Shown: piece after piece, positions 9,926 to 18,361 of the stretch | Numbering within the stretch: the stretch's first letter is position 1 | Layout of the letters: the number at the start of each line of letters is the position of its first letter | NCBI RefSeq assembly: GCF_050896395.1 | Contig: NZ_JBPBBA010000003.1 | Location: 62,001 to 126,000 of the forward strand | From: Nioella aestuarii | GTDB taxonomy: Bacteria; Pseudomonadota; Alphaproteobacteria; Rhodobacterales; Rhodobacteraceae | Length of the DNA: 64,000 bases | Reading direction: 5' to 3' | Notes under the pieces: model-generated | What the model was told of the DNA's origin: nothing | The model's input: the letters and a program-made list of their open reading frames with translations, nothing else | Database searches by the model: none | Program-made: the position numbers and the translations under genes

Positions 9926-10479
9926 GAGCGGCTCGAAAATCTCGGCACAAGGAACGGGGTTTTGGCGGAATAAGCCGCAAAGAGGTCTGGATGGCGCGAT
10001 TGAATGGCGAGGTCCTCGACCCTTGATCCGTATCCCAGCATGAGCGACGCGGCAACCCCGAGGATCAGCGCCTCAGGCGAGCCGATGATCAGCGCCAGTC
10101 CAACAATGCTGACGATCTGCCCCAGATATTGCGGATGCCGGCAGAGCGCATAGGGGCCACGGGTGGCGATCCCCACATCCCATCCACTGGTGCCCTTCAG
10201 CCCGAGGGCGGCGGTGGCCCATGTGTGTACAACGCTGCCAATAGCGGCCAGCGGCAGACCCAGTCCAAAACGCAGGCCAGCAGGCAAAACCGGGCTCTGC
10301 CCCCAGGTCTGCACCAGACCCACATAAATCAGCGTGGTCAGCCCCCAGGCCCATGTCGCAGTAAAGAAGTTTCCTTTGCGGGGGGGCCATGGACCATGGC
10401 CGGGCTGTCTGTCGGACAGGATCAGGATCACGGTCCAGATCACGGTGGCCGACAGACCCAGAATGAACCCGCCGCTCAT
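9922..10479 (-). CDS. Isoprenylcysteine carboxyl methyltransferase (ICMT)-like membrane protein
   Basis: 185 residues from the ATG at 10479, which overlaps the stop of the upstream FrnE-like gene (ATGA). A longer frame to 10527 would overlap that gene by about 50 bp and is not needed. About four membrane helices are visible. The C-terminal half has the ICMT/PEMT-like signature: GLKGTSGWDVGIATRGPYALCRHPQYLGQIV, given here only as its RGPYALCRHPQY core near residues 115-126. Such proteins methylate small substrates or lipids with SAM at the membrane. Bacterial members have few known substrates, so the role in this operon is open. Confidence 0.8.
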   Translation of the reverse strand: MSGGFILGLSATVIWTVILILSDRQPGHGPWPPRKGNFFTATWAWGLTTLIYVGLVQTWGQSPVLPAGLRFGLGLPLAAIGSVVHTWATAALGLKGTSGWDVGIATRGPYALCRHPQYLGQIVSIVGLALIIGSPEALILGVAASLMLGYGSRVEDLAIQSRHPDLFAAYSAKTPFLVPRFSSRS

Positions 10480-11120
10480 TCGGCCTCTTTCATCATTCCC
10501 CGGATATCCTCGATCACCTTGCCCCACAGTTCGGGCGGTTGCGCACCGGTCAGGACGTGCTGGTTGGCGATGACGAAGGTCGGCACGCCGGTGACGCCAC
10601 GTTCGCGGGCATGGGCGTCGCGGGCTCGGATGTCGTCCGCATCGGCCTCGCCCTCAAGCAGGGTTGCAACCATGGCCGCGTCAAGCCCGCTTTCCCCGGC
10701 AATCTCGGCCAACGTTTCCTTGTCACCAATATCGCGCCCGTCGACGAAATAGGCTTTGAACAGCGCCGAGACGACGGGTGTCTGGCGCTGCTCGATCCCG
10801 GCCCAATGGATCAGCCGATGTGCGTCGAGCGTATTGGGCGTGCGCGCGATGCCTTCGAAATTGATCTTCAGGCCGGCCGTTTCCGCGTGCTCCACCACCG
10901 GGGCATAGGCCCGGACGGCCCCTTCCTTGCCACCGAACTTGGCCTCCAGATAGGCGCGTCGGTCCATGCCGCCTGCGGGCATGTCCGGGTTCAGCTGGAA
11001 CGGATGCCATTCGATGGCGAACGGGTGGTCGCCAGCGGCTTCAAGCGCGCGGTCGAGATAGGCTTTGCCGATATAGCACCAGGGGCAGATCGGGTCGGAA
11101 AGGATGTCGAGCTTGATCAT
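10476..11120 (-). CDS. DsbA-superfamily FrnE/HCCA-isomerase-like protein
   Basis: 214 residues, no signal peptide. The N terminus has the strand IKLDILSDPICPWCYIGK with a CPWC active site (Cys12, Cys15), typical of FrnE and related 2-hydroxychromene-2-carboxylate isomerase-like proteins. A cis-Pro loop GVTGVPTFVI lies near residue 178, followed by a GAQP segment. FrnE proteins are cytosolic thiol oxidoreductases or isomerases; members in aromatic pathways act on chromene or benzylidene-pyruvate intermediates. The gene overlaps the acyl-CoA ligase stop by four bases, which links it to that enzyme's pathway. Confidence 0.85.
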   Translation of the reverse strand: MIKLDILSDPICPWCYIGKAYLDRALEAAGDHPFAIEWHPFQLNPDMPAGGMDRRAYLEAKFGGKEGAVRAYAPVVEHAETAGLKINFEGIARTPNTLDAHRLIHWAGIEQRQTPVVSALFKAYFVDGRDIGDKETLAEIAGESGLDAAMVATLLEGEADADDIRARDAHARERGVTGVPTFVIANQHVLTGAQPPELWGKVIEDIRGMMKEAE

Positions 11121-12598
11121 TGAGTGTCCCTGATCGCGGCGGCCAGCGCCTTACGGTTGAGTTTTCCGTTTGCGCCACGGGGCAGCGCATCCATGCGGGC
11201 ATAAAGCCTTGGTTGCTTATAGCGCGCAAGACAGGCTTGCGCGTGGTGGCGCAGGTCGGGATCGGAGAGATCGCTGGTATGCGCCAGACAGATGATATGC
11301 GTATCTTCGCGGATTTCCACCGAGACCGCGGCGCAATCCCCCACAATCGGCGCAAAAGCGCGCTCGATCTCTTGCGGGGACACGCGAAAACCACCGGCAT
11401 TCAGCATATCGTCGGCTCGGCAATGGTAGACCAGTGACCCGTCGGGCGCGGCATGAACCATGTCACCGGTTACGAACCAATCGCCGGTCAGCGGCAGGTC
11501 GAAGCAATCATTCTCCAGATACCCCAACATAAGCCCGTGATCGCTGCGATGAATGGCGAGAATGCCGGTTTGCCCGAGTGAAACCTCTGCACCGGTTTCG
11601 TCCAGAATGCCCACGCGACGGCCTGCCTGTGCGAACCCGAGCGTATGCGGCGGCGCGGGCCGGTCGGGGCTGCCTGAGATGAAGGTCGAGCATTCCGACA
11701 TGCCAAGCGCTTCGTGGATTGTGGTGCCGGTGGCTTTACACCACGCCTCGCGGATTGGCTCGGACAGCTTTTCACCGGCGCTCAGCCCGTGGCGCAGCTT
11801 CGGCATGTGCGCGATTGGGGCGCGCAGCATCTGTCGATAGACACCCGGCGCGGCGGCGAACATTGTAGCGTCATGGCGTTTCAACAGCAGGGGCAAGGCA
11901 GAGGGATTGGTCCCCTCGGCCGGTATCAACGCCGTTGCCCCCAAGGACCACGGGTCCAGCAGACCGGTGCCAAGTGTGAAGGTCCAGTTAAAGGCCCCGG
12001 CATGAAGCAGACGGTCATTTTCACGCAGCCCATACCATCCTTCGTGCATCAGACGCCGAGCCCAAATGGCCCGATGCGCATGGGCTACGGCGCGGGGTCG
12101 GCCAGAGGTGCCGGAGGTGTAAACCAGATAGGCCAGCCGGTTTGGGTCGCCCATCTGGTAGTCCGCACGGTCATGATCGGCCAATGCCTCCAGATCGCTC
12201 ACAACGGGGCAGGGAAGGGGATCAGGCAAGGCGATGCCTTCATGAGAAAGGATCAGTTTTGGAGCTATCTCTGGGGCGAGACGGCTGATTTCCGGCTGCG
12301 TCAGTTGCGCCGAAGTCGGCACCGGGACCAAGCCGACAGCTATGGATGCCAGATAGGCAATGGGAAAGTCGGGCCGGTTGCCAAGACGCAGAAGAATCCG
12401 ATCGCCCGGTACCACCCCTTGCGCCAAAAGCCCGCTGGCCATGCGCAACACCCGGTCCTCAAGTCGCGCATAGCTCCAACGGTCGGACCGGGTGGGCGAC
12501 AGCACTGCAAGTGCGATCTTGTCTGGCAGGTGCTGCGCCTGCGCCAGAACATAGGCCGCGAGGTTAAAGGGCGTGGGACAGGGATCCAGCTGTGACAT
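11117..12598 (-). CDS. AMP-forming acyl-CoA ligase (aromatic or fatty acid type)
   Basis: 493 residues of the ANL superfamily. Visible core motifs are the phosphate loop YTSGTSGRPRAVAH from residue 160, GMSE of the A5 region, GDWFVTGDMV of A7, and ADDMLNAGGFRVSPQEIE of the hinge and A8. The C-terminal PRGANGKLNRKAL carries the catalytic Lys of A10. It activates a carboxylic acid with ATP and CoA. Overall layout resembles benzoate/aryl-CoA ligases, but the substrate cannot be read safely. It is the first gene of a four-gene coupled operon and is divergent, 64 bp away, from an XRE-cupin regulator. Confidence 0.88.
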   Translation of the reverse strand: MSQLDPCPTPFNLAAYVLAQAQHLPDKIALAVLSPTRSDRWSYARLEDRVLRMASGLLAQGVVPGDRILLRLGNRPDFPIAYLASIAVGLVPVPTSAQLTQPEISRLAPEIAPKLILSHEGIALPDPLPCPVVSDLEALADHDRADYQMGDPNRLAYLVYTSGTSGRPRAVAHAHRAIWARRLMHEGWYGLRENDRLLHAGAFNWTFTLGTGLLDPWSLGATALIPAEGTNPSALPLLLKRHDATMFAAAPGVYRQMLRAPIAHMPKLRHGLSAGEKLSEPIREAWCKATGTTIHEALGMSECSTFISGSPDRPAPPHTLGFAQAGRRVGILDETGAEVSLGQTGILAIHRSDHGLMLGYLENDCFDLPLTGDWFVTGDMVHAAPDGSLVYHCRADDMLNAGGFRVSPQEIERAFAPIVGDCAAVSVEIREDTHIICLAHTSDLSDPDLRHHAQACLARYKQPRLYARMDALPRGANGKLNRKALAAAIRDTQ

Positions 12599-12662
12599 GA
12601 AACCGGGGTAGGCAAGGCGCGGGACAGTTGCAAGACCTCGTGGCGCGGGCTAAATCGCTGAT

Positions 12663-13286
12663 ATGGATTTTTCAGACGAACCCAGCCTTATCCGCCTTGC
12701 CCGCGAAAGCGGCACGCAAGATCGCCCGCAACCGGTTGATCTTGCCATTCGCGTCCGAGAGTTGCGAAAGCAGCGGGAATGGACGCTGGAACAGGCGGCG
12801 CAAAAGGCTGGCCTGGCGCGGTCAACGCTGTCCAAGATCGAGAACGGGCAGATGTCGCCCACATATGACGCGCTTAAGAAACTGGCGGACGGGCTGGATA
12901 TCTCGGTGCCGCAACTGTTCACGCCCACGGTGAATCCCAAGGTCAATGGCCGCCTTGCCGTGACGCAGACCGGCACCGGCGAGCCGCATCCGACCGCCAC
13001 TTATGAGCACGAAATGCTGGCTCCGCAGCTGACCCAGAAAGCCATGCTGCCCTATCGCGCCCGCATCCGCGCGAGAAGCTTCGACGAGTTTGACGGATGG
13101 GTCCGGCACGAGGGCGAAGAGTTTCTATATGTCCTGACCGGCGAGATCCAACTGATCACGGAATTCTATGCCCCGGTGAACATGCGCAGGGGCGACAGCG
13201 CCTATTATGACGCGACCATGGGGCATAACGTGATCTCGATCAGCGCAGAGGATGCAACGATCCTTTGGGTGACGTGTCTGGGGTGA
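12663..13286 (+). CDS. XRE-family regulator with C-terminal cupin domain
   Basis: 207 residues. An N-terminal helix-turn-helix (about residues 28-82) contains RELRKQREWTLEQAAQKAGLARSTLS-type helices, seen as WTLEQAAQKAG and STLSKIENGQ. A cupin_2 barrel (about 125-205) carries the HEGEEFLYVLTGE motif and a GDSAYYDATMGH strand. Proteins of this layout sense small metabolites such as organic acids through the cupin. It is transcribed away from the acyl-CoA ligase operon across a 64-bp spacer, so it is the obvious candidate regulator of that operon; this is inferred from position. Confidence 0.88.
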   Translation: MDFSDEPSLIRLARESGTQDRPQPVDLAIRVRELRKQREWTLEQAAQKAGLARSTLSKIENGQMSPTYDALKKLADGLDISVPQLFTPTVNPKVNGRLAVTQTGTGEPHPTATYEHEMLAPQLTQKAMLPYRARIRARSFDEFDGWVRHEGEEFLYVLTGEIQLITEFYAPVNMRRGDSAYYDATMGHNVISISAEDATILWVTCLG

Positions 13287-13305
13287 TCTGCGACGCAAGG
13301 TCAGT

Positions 13306-14337
13306 TCAATCGAACATCGCCCCCAGATCGGCGCTGCTTTCCACACCGATTTTATCAGCGTCCGTGCGCAGGAATGCTTCGCAGGACGCGACGCCGGATT
13401 CATATAGCTGATGCAGCACCTGGGGAACCGGTACCACCTTGGTGGCGACCGAGAGCTGCCGCATAAGCGCATCATCCGCGATCATGTGCACCAGAACGTT
13501 CTTCATGCTACCGGGGTTCAACGATCCGTCCGCCAGAAGGCGCTGCACGAACCGAATGGCACGAAGCTCGCTTAACAGCGAAGCATTGAAGCTGACCTCG
13601 TTTACCCGGTTCTGGATCGCGCGGGCGGTAGTGGGGACATGGTGGCGCACGAGGGGATTGATATTGATGATCAGGATATCGTCCGGCAAATGCGGTTCAA
13701 ATAGCGGGAAAAGTGCAGGATTGCCCGTATAGCCGCCGTCCCAATAGGCCTCGACCTGACCGGTTTGCGGGTCGTCGATCTCTACCGCCTTGAACAGTGT
13801 TGGCAGGCAGGCCGATGCCAAGAGCGGTGCTGTGCCGATCTCGTCCCCGCCAAAGACACGGATCTTGCCTGTGCGAACATTGGTTGCGCATACGAAGAAG
13901 TCGGGCCCGTCAGCGCAACAGATATTTTCGTAGTGGAACTTTTCGACAATAGGGTTCAGCGGATTGCCGAAGAACGGGCCATAGCTGTAAGGGCTGACCA
14001 TCCGGCTGACCGCATCGCCAATCGCGAAGGGCAAGGACGTCTCGATCCAGTGGCTGATCGCCAAGGGCGACACCGCGCCAAGCCAGGCGCTAAACCTTTC
14101 ATCGGTGATGGCCCCCATCTGCTCCCACAGCCAGGCGAGGTTCTCGCGCGCCAGATCGCGGCTGCCCTGACTGAGCCCTGCCTTCACAGCAGCGCCATTG
14201 AGAGCCCCCGCAGAGGTGCCGGAGATGGCGGCGATCTCGATAGATGGCTCTTGAAGCAGCCGATCCAGAACGCCCCAAGTGAAAGCGCCATGCGCACCGC
14301 CACCTTGCAGGGCGAGATTGATCCGTTTTGCTGTCAT
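13306..14337 (-). CDS. Patatin-like phospholipase
   Basis: 343 residues. All patatin hallmarks are present: the oxyanion-hole glycine cluster GGGAHG at residues 12-17, nucleophile motif GTSAG with Ser42, and the Asp of the dyad in WDGGYTG (Asp200). No signal peptide is seen, so it is probably cytosolic. Patatin-like enzymes hydrolyse acyl esters of phospholipids; in polyhydroxybutyrate producers some members are granule-associated. It lies 110 bp downstream of bdhA on the same strand, which fits a storage-lipid or PHB-mobilisation role, but this is inference. Confidence 0.9.
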   Translation of the reverse strand: MTAKRINLALQGGGAHGAFTWGVLDRLLQEPSIEIAAISGTSAGALNGAAVKAGLSQGSRDLARENLAWLWEQMGAITDERFSAWLGAVSPLAISHWIETSLPFAIGDAVSRMVSPYSYGPFFGNPLNPIVEKFHYENICCADGPDFFVCATNVRTGKIRVFGGDEIGTAPLLASACLPTLFKAVEIDDPQTGQVEAYWDGGYTGNPALFPLFEPHLPDDILIININPLVRHHVPTTARAIQNRVNEVSFNASLLSELRAIRFVQRLLADGSLNPGSMKNVLVHMIADDALMRQLSVATKVVPVPQVLHQLYESGVASCEAFLRTDADKIGVESSADLGAMFD

Positions 14338-14370
14338 TCGCGGTGTTCCGCTTGTGGCATGGGCAGGACG

Positions 14371-14388
14371 CCTCCGGCGGGAGTATTT
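14371..14388. repeat. Short intergenic hairpin repeat, copy 1
   Basis: A CTCC/GGAG stem (14372-14375 with 14380-14383) with a GGCG loop is followed by TATTT and a downstream ACCAAG block. A second copy is at 17407-17422, where the loop differs but the stem and TATTT are kept. I recall this pattern as common in Rhodobacteraceae intergenic DNA. Both copies follow the 5' or 3' end of unrelated genes. Confidence 0.5.
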
Positions 14389-14447
14389 GGACCAAGTAGA
14401 AAGGCAGGGCGCGGCGTTAACCTTAATATTGGGCTAACAGGCAGGGG

Positions 14448-15233
14448 TTAGAGGGCCGTCCAGCCGCCATCGACGCTGATTGTTGTACCGGTGATCTGGG
14501 CCGCGGCGTCTGAGCAGAGGAACACCGCAGTGCCGCCCATCTGTTCGACAGTGGCGAATTCGCGCGAGGGCTGGCGCAGCAGCATGACCTCTCGAACGAC
14601 TGTATCGCGGTCCATGTTATGGGCCTTCATCTGGTCGGGGATCTGCGCCTCCACCAATGGGGTCAGCACATAGCCGGGGCAGATTGCGTTTGCCGTTATT
14701 GGCTCTTCCGCCGTTTCCAGCGCCGTTGTCTTAGTCAGGCCGACAACGCCATGCTTGGCGGCGATATAGGCGGATTTGTACGGGCTCGCCGTCAGGCCAT
14801 GGGCCGAGGCAATGTTGATCACCCGGCCCCACCCGGCTTTGCGCATCATTGGCAGGGCGGCGGCGGTCGTGTGAAAGGCGGAGCTGAGATTGATTGCAAT
14901 GATCGCATCCCATTTCTCGACCGGGAACTTGTCGATTGCCTCAACATGCTGAATGCCCGCATTGTTGATCAGGATATCGCAGGCCCCTGCCTGTTCGACC
15001 AGGGCGCGGCATTCATCCCCCTTGGACATATCGGCTTTTATGTAGCGTGCCGTCACGCCGTGTTCAGTTGCGATACCGGCGGCCAGGGCGTGATCCTCAT
15101 CCCGATCCGTGAAAGAGTTCAGCACGATGTCGGCCCCTGCGCGGGCCAGTTCACGGGCGATTCCCAGGCCGATTCCCGAATTGGACCCGGTGATCACGGC
15201 GGTTTTTCCGGCAAGCGATGTTGTGATGGCCAT
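14448..15233 (-). CDS. bdhA: 3-hydroxybutyrate dehydrogenase (SDR family)
   Basis: 261 residues, classical SDR length. The NAD-binding motif TGSNSGIG is at residues 15-22, the NNAG motif follows, and the catalytic Ser (NIASAHG) and YIAAK Tyr/Lys pair are present. ICPGYVLTPLVE and the C-terminal ISVDGGWTAL match 3-hydroxybutyrate dehydrogenases. It interconverts 3-hydroxybutyrate and acetoacetate with NAD, a step in PHB turnover. Upstream on the same strand is a candidate promoter plus hairpin-terminator (15319-15431), which may be an attenuated leader of this gene. The patatin-like gene follows. Confidence 0.92.
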   Translation of the reverse strand: MAITTSLAGKTAVITGSNSGIGLGIARELARAGADIVLNSFTDRDEDHALAAGIATEHGVTARYIKADMSKGDECRALVEQAGACDILINNAGIQHVEAIDKFPVEKWDAIIAINLSSAFHTTAAALPMMRKAGWGRVINIASAHGLTASPYKSAYIAAKHGVVGLTKTTALETAEEPITANAICPGYVLTPLVEAQIPDQMKAHNMDRDTVVREVMLLRQPSREFATVEQMGGTAVFLCSDAAAQITGTTISVDGGWTAL

Positions 15234-15318
15234 CGGGGGCTCCTGTCCTTTGCGAATTTGCCAGCACCGTAATGCTGCATGTGCAGTATGGACAGGGGTA
15301 AAAGCCGCGCAGTCGGGC

Positions 15319-15397
15319 CAAAAAAAACGCCGGCACGAAGCCGGCGTTAAGTTATTGAGGCAGGTTTCATACAGGCAAGAAACCTATCGAGCAGTGC
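15319..15397 (-). ncRNA. Candidate small RNA or attenuated bdhA leader
   Basis: No gene on the minus strand explains this structure. A promoter-like pair (see 15403-15431) would start a transcript near 15397. The RNA first folds a perfect 7-bp hairpin (15362-15368 with 15379-15385). It ends in a perfect 9-bp GC-rich stem, AACGCCGGC type (15326-15334 with 15340-15348), with a 5-nt loop. Eight T bases follow on the minus strand (15320-15327), the classic form of an intrinsic terminator. Predicted length is about 78 nt. Because bdhA lies downstream on the same strand, it could instead be a leader with conditional termination. Confidence 0.55.
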
Positions 15398-15402
15398 CAC
15401 CT

Positions 15403-15431
15403 TTATAAGCAATGACTTGCTCAGAGTCCAA
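15403..15431 (-). promoter_or_regulatory. Sigma-70-type promoter for the candidate small RNA
   Basis: Reading the minus strand, TTGGAC (15431-15426) and TTATAA (15408-15403) are separated by exactly 17 bases, a close match to the housekeeping consensus. Its expected start site fits the 5' end of the hairpin-terminator unit. Confidence 0.55.
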
Positions 15432-15509
15432 CCGAAAAGTTTGAAACCAAAACCGGGTAAGGGTAGCGTCTTGGTTAAGCAAACAAGGCATCAAGGGGAT
15501 TGTTCACAG

Positions 15510-17321
15510 ATGGGCAGGAATTGTTTCAGGCAGATTGCGGGCGTTTTTGGCGTCATGGCGATTCTTTCAGGCGGCGCTGCGGCAGAGCCTTCTTATGGCA
15601 TCGCTATGTATGGCGACCCTGCTTTGCCCCCAGATTTTGCGCATCTGCCCTATGCCAACCCTGACGCGCCAACCGGCGGGCGGATCGTGACGGGCGAGGT
15701 CGGCAGCTTTGACAGCCTCAATCCGCATATCCGCGCAGGATCGACCCCGTGGCAGCTCCGCTTTCTTGCATATGAAAGCCTGATGGGTCGGAGCTGGGAC
15801 GAACCCTTCACGCTTTATGGTCTGTTGGCCGAATCGGTTGAGGTGGGCGATGGCGGAGCCTGGGTGGAATTTCAGCTTCGGCCCGAGGCCCGATTCTCTG
15901 ATGGAAGCCCTGTCACCGTGGCCGATGTTATCTGGTCCTATGAGACGCTTGGGACCGAAGGCCACCCGCGTTATCTGAACGCCTGGAACCGCGTGTCTTC
16001 CATCGAGGCCGTTGGAGAACGCGGCGTGCGCATAAGTTTCAGCGAACCCGACCGCGAGTTGGCTCTGATCATGGGGATGCGGCCCATTTTGCAGGCCGCA
16101 CAATGGGAGGGGCGTGACTTTACCGAAAGCGGGCTTGACCAGATTCCGATTTCATCGGCGCCTTACGTGATCGACGATTTCGAAGCCGGGCGGTTCGTGT
16201 CGCTACGCCGGAACCCTGATTATTGGGGGGCCGATCTGCCATTCCGCCGGGGCACCAATGTGATTGATGAGATCCGGCTGGAGTTCTTCGGCGATGGCAC
16301 CGCCATGTGGGAGGCCTTCGTCGCTGGCGAGATCACCACGATCCGTGAAACCAATGCTGCCGATTGGGAAACCAACTATGACTTCCCGCGCGTACAGTCG
16401 GGTGACGTGGTTCTGTCAGAGGTGCCTCATGAACGGCCCACAGGCATGTGGGGCTTCGTGATGAACACCCGGTCTCCCCAGTTCGAGGATTGGCGGGTTC
16501 GCGAGGCGATGATCCAGGCCTTCAACTATGAATTCATCAACCAGACTCAGAATGGCGGGCTGGCACCGCGCATCACCTCTTACTTCTCCAACTCGATTCT
16601 CGGCATGGAACCGGGGCCTGCAACGGGCCGCGTTCTGGAACTGCTGGAACCATTCGCAGATGACCTGCTGCCCGGCGCTTTGGAGGGATATGAATTTCCC
16701 GTCTCTGACGGGCGTGAGGCTAACCGGGCTGGTATCCGTGCAGCCATGGGATTGATGGAAGAGGCGGGCTATTCGGTTCAGGACGGTGTGATGACGGGCT
16801 CCGACGGGCAGCCCTTCACGTTTGAAATCGTGCTGAGCCAGGGGTCATCCGAGAACCAGGCGATCATCAACATCTATGTCGAATCGCTGTCACGGCTCGG
16901 AATCACGCCAACCGTGACGACGATCGACAGTGCTCAATATCGTGAACGCACTGATGCCTATGATTTTGACATGACCTGGTTCGCGCGAGGCGTGTCGCTG
17001 AGCCCTGGCAATGAACAGTATCTCTATTGGGGCTGCGACATGGTCGATGTGGAAGGCAGCCGCAATCTGATGGGGGTCTGCAACCCGGCGATTGAGGCCA
17101 TGGTGGGCGAGATGCTCACAGCGGAGAGCCAGGATGATTATCGCGCGGCGGTCCACGTACTGGACCGGGTGCTGACCTCTGGCCGCTATGTCATTCCGAT
17201 CTGGTATTCTCCTGTCAGCCGCATCGCGCATGTGCGTGAACTGCACTACCCCGAGATGCTGCCGATCTATGGCGACTGGTTGGGATTCCAGCCCGATGTC
17301 TGGTGGTACGAAGAGGAATAA
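15510..17321 (+). CDS. Family 5 extracellular solute-binding protein (peptide or microcin C type)
   Basis: 603 residues from the ATG at 15510; a TTG at 15417 is in frame but would cut into the signal peptide logic. The N terminus is a Sec signal with cleavage after GGAAA, before EPSYG. The mature part has the SBP_bac_5 pattern: FDSLNPHI, a RFSDGSPVTVADVIWSYE block, and a C-terminal VIPIWYSP. Similarity is closest to YejA-like oligopeptide or microcin C binding proteins. No permease or ATPase genes follow, so it is an orphan and must share components encoded elsewhere, or act in another way. Confidence 0.9.
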   Translation: MGRNCFRQIAGVFGVMAILSGGAAAEPSYGIAMYGDPALPPDFAHLPYANPDAPTGGRIVTGEVGSFDSLNPHIRAGSTPWQLRFLAYESLMGRSWDEPFTLYGLLAESVEVGDGGAWVEFQLRPEARFSDGSPVTVADVIWSYETLGTEGHPRYLNAWNRVSSIEAVGERGVRISFSEPDRELALIMGMRPILQAAQWEGRDFTESGLDQIPISSAPYVIDDFEAGRFVSLRRNPDYWGADLPFRRGTNVIDEIRLEFFGDGTAMWEAFVAGEITTIRETNAADWETNYDFPRVQSGDVVLSEVPHERPTGMWGFVMNTRSPQFEDWRVREAMIQAFNYEFINQTQNGGLAPRITSYFSNSILGMEPGPATGRVLELLEPFADDLLPGALEGYEFPVSDGREANRAGIRAAMGLMEEAGYSVQDGVMTGSDGQPFTFEIVLSQGSSENQAIINIYVESLSRLGITPTVTTIDSAQYRERTDAYDFDMTWFARGVSLSPGNEQYLYWGCDMVDVEGSRNLMGVCNPAIEAMVGEMLTAESQDDYRAAVHVLDRVLTSGRYVIPIWYSPVSRIAHVRELHYPEMLPIYGDWLGFQPDVWWYEEE

Positions 17322-17406
17322 TGGGTTTCGCCGCGGCTTTGGCCCGCGTCGTCCGGCGCGCGATCATATGGGTCGCGCGTCTGGGGCTCTGCCCCTGGCC
17401 TGAGGG

Positions 17407-17422
17407 CTCCTTCGGAGTATTT
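17407..17422. repeat. Short intergenic hairpin repeat, copy 2
   Basis: CTCC (17407-17410) pairs with GGAG (17414-17417) across a TTC loop, followed by TATTT and CCAGAAGAAG. The stem and trailer match the copy at 14371-14388, while the loop differs. It sits in the 154-bp gap between the solute-binding protein gene and psuK, which otherwise shows no gene. Confidence 0.5.
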
Positions 17423-17475
17423 CAGTCCAGAAGAAGGGCATGGACGGCGACGGCTGGCTTGCCTAAGGAGCGTTC

Positions 17476-18357
17476 ATGAGAGACCGCCCTGATATCCTGT
17501 GCATCGGATCTGTCCTTTGGGACATTATCGGACGCACCGATCTGCCCATGAGTGCCGGCAACGACAAGCCCGGCCGCATCACCCGTTTGCCCGGCGGGGT
17601 GGCGCTGAATATCGCCATGACATTAGTGGGGCAGGGGCTGCGGCCTTCGCTGTTGAGCGTCGTAGGAGACGATGCGGCGGGCACCGCGCTGCTGGTCGAA
17701 TGCGCGCGGATGGGGATCGAGGTGGATCACGTTCTGGTCGATCACGATTTGCCGACCGATCAATACATGGCCATCGAGGCGCAGGGAAACCTGCTGGCGG
17801 CGCTCGCGGATGCGCAGTCGCTGGAAACCGCGGGCGCGCGCATTCTGGCACCGCTGGAAAACGGTGGCCTAGCTAATGTCGATGCGCCATGGATGGGTCC
17901 AATGGCAATTGACGGGAACCTGACACTCGATCTGCTGACCGAGATTGCGGCCAGCCCTCTTTTTGCCCATGCGGACCTGCGTCTCGCCCCGGCCTCGCCT
18001 GGCAAAGCCGAACGACTGAGGCCCTTCCTGTCCCATCATGGCGCCACGATCTATGTGAATGCCGAGGAGGCCGGTCTGATCTCGGGTGCCGCGACCCATT
18101 GCGCTGAAACCGGAGCCGAGGCGCTGCTAAAGGCGGGTGCACGTCGGGTGCTGGTTACAGATGGCGGAAGGCTGGCCGTTGATGCGACACCAGAACGGAC
18201 GTTGTCGCTTTCCCCGCCCAAAATCACTCCACGCCGGATCACCGGGGCAGGGGACACATTCATGGCGGCTCATATTGCCGCCGAAATCCGTGGCGATACA
18301 CCAGAGGCCGCCTTGGCCCATGCTCTGTCGACCGCCGCCACCTATGTTGCGGGATAG
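17476..18357 (+). CDS. psuK: PfkB-family pseudouridine kinase
   Basis: 293 residues of the PfkB/ribokinase family. The first PfkB signature region GGVALNIAMTLVGQG lies near residues 37-51, and the second signature with the catalytic Asp reads ITGAGDTFMAAH near the C terminus. It would phosphorylate pseudouridine to pseudouridine 5'-phosphate. The assignment rests mainly on the adjacent psuG, which starts four bases after this stop; the pair forms a standard pseudouridine catabolism module. Another PfkB sugar kinase role is possible but less likely. Confidence 0.85.
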   Translation: MRDRPDILCIGSVLWDIIGRTDLPMSAGNDKPGRITRLPGGVALNIAMTLVGQGLRPSLLSVVGDDAAGTALLVECARMGIEVDHVLVDHDLPTDQYMAIEAQGNLLAALADAQSLETAGARILAPLENGGLANVDAPWMGPMAIDGNLTLDLLTEIAASPLFAHADLRLAPASPGKAERLRPFLSHHGATIYVNAEEAGLISGAATHCAETGAEALLKAGARRVLVTDGGRLAVDATPERTLSLSPPKITPRRITGAGDTFMAAHIAAEIRGDTPEAALAHALSTAATYVAG

Positions 18358-18361
18358 TTCA

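Noticed and set aside
17322..17475. Possible short gene directly after the solute-binding protein
   Set aside because: The frame begins right at the stop codon, reads through the hairpin repeat, and encodes only an Arg-rich low-complexity peptide.
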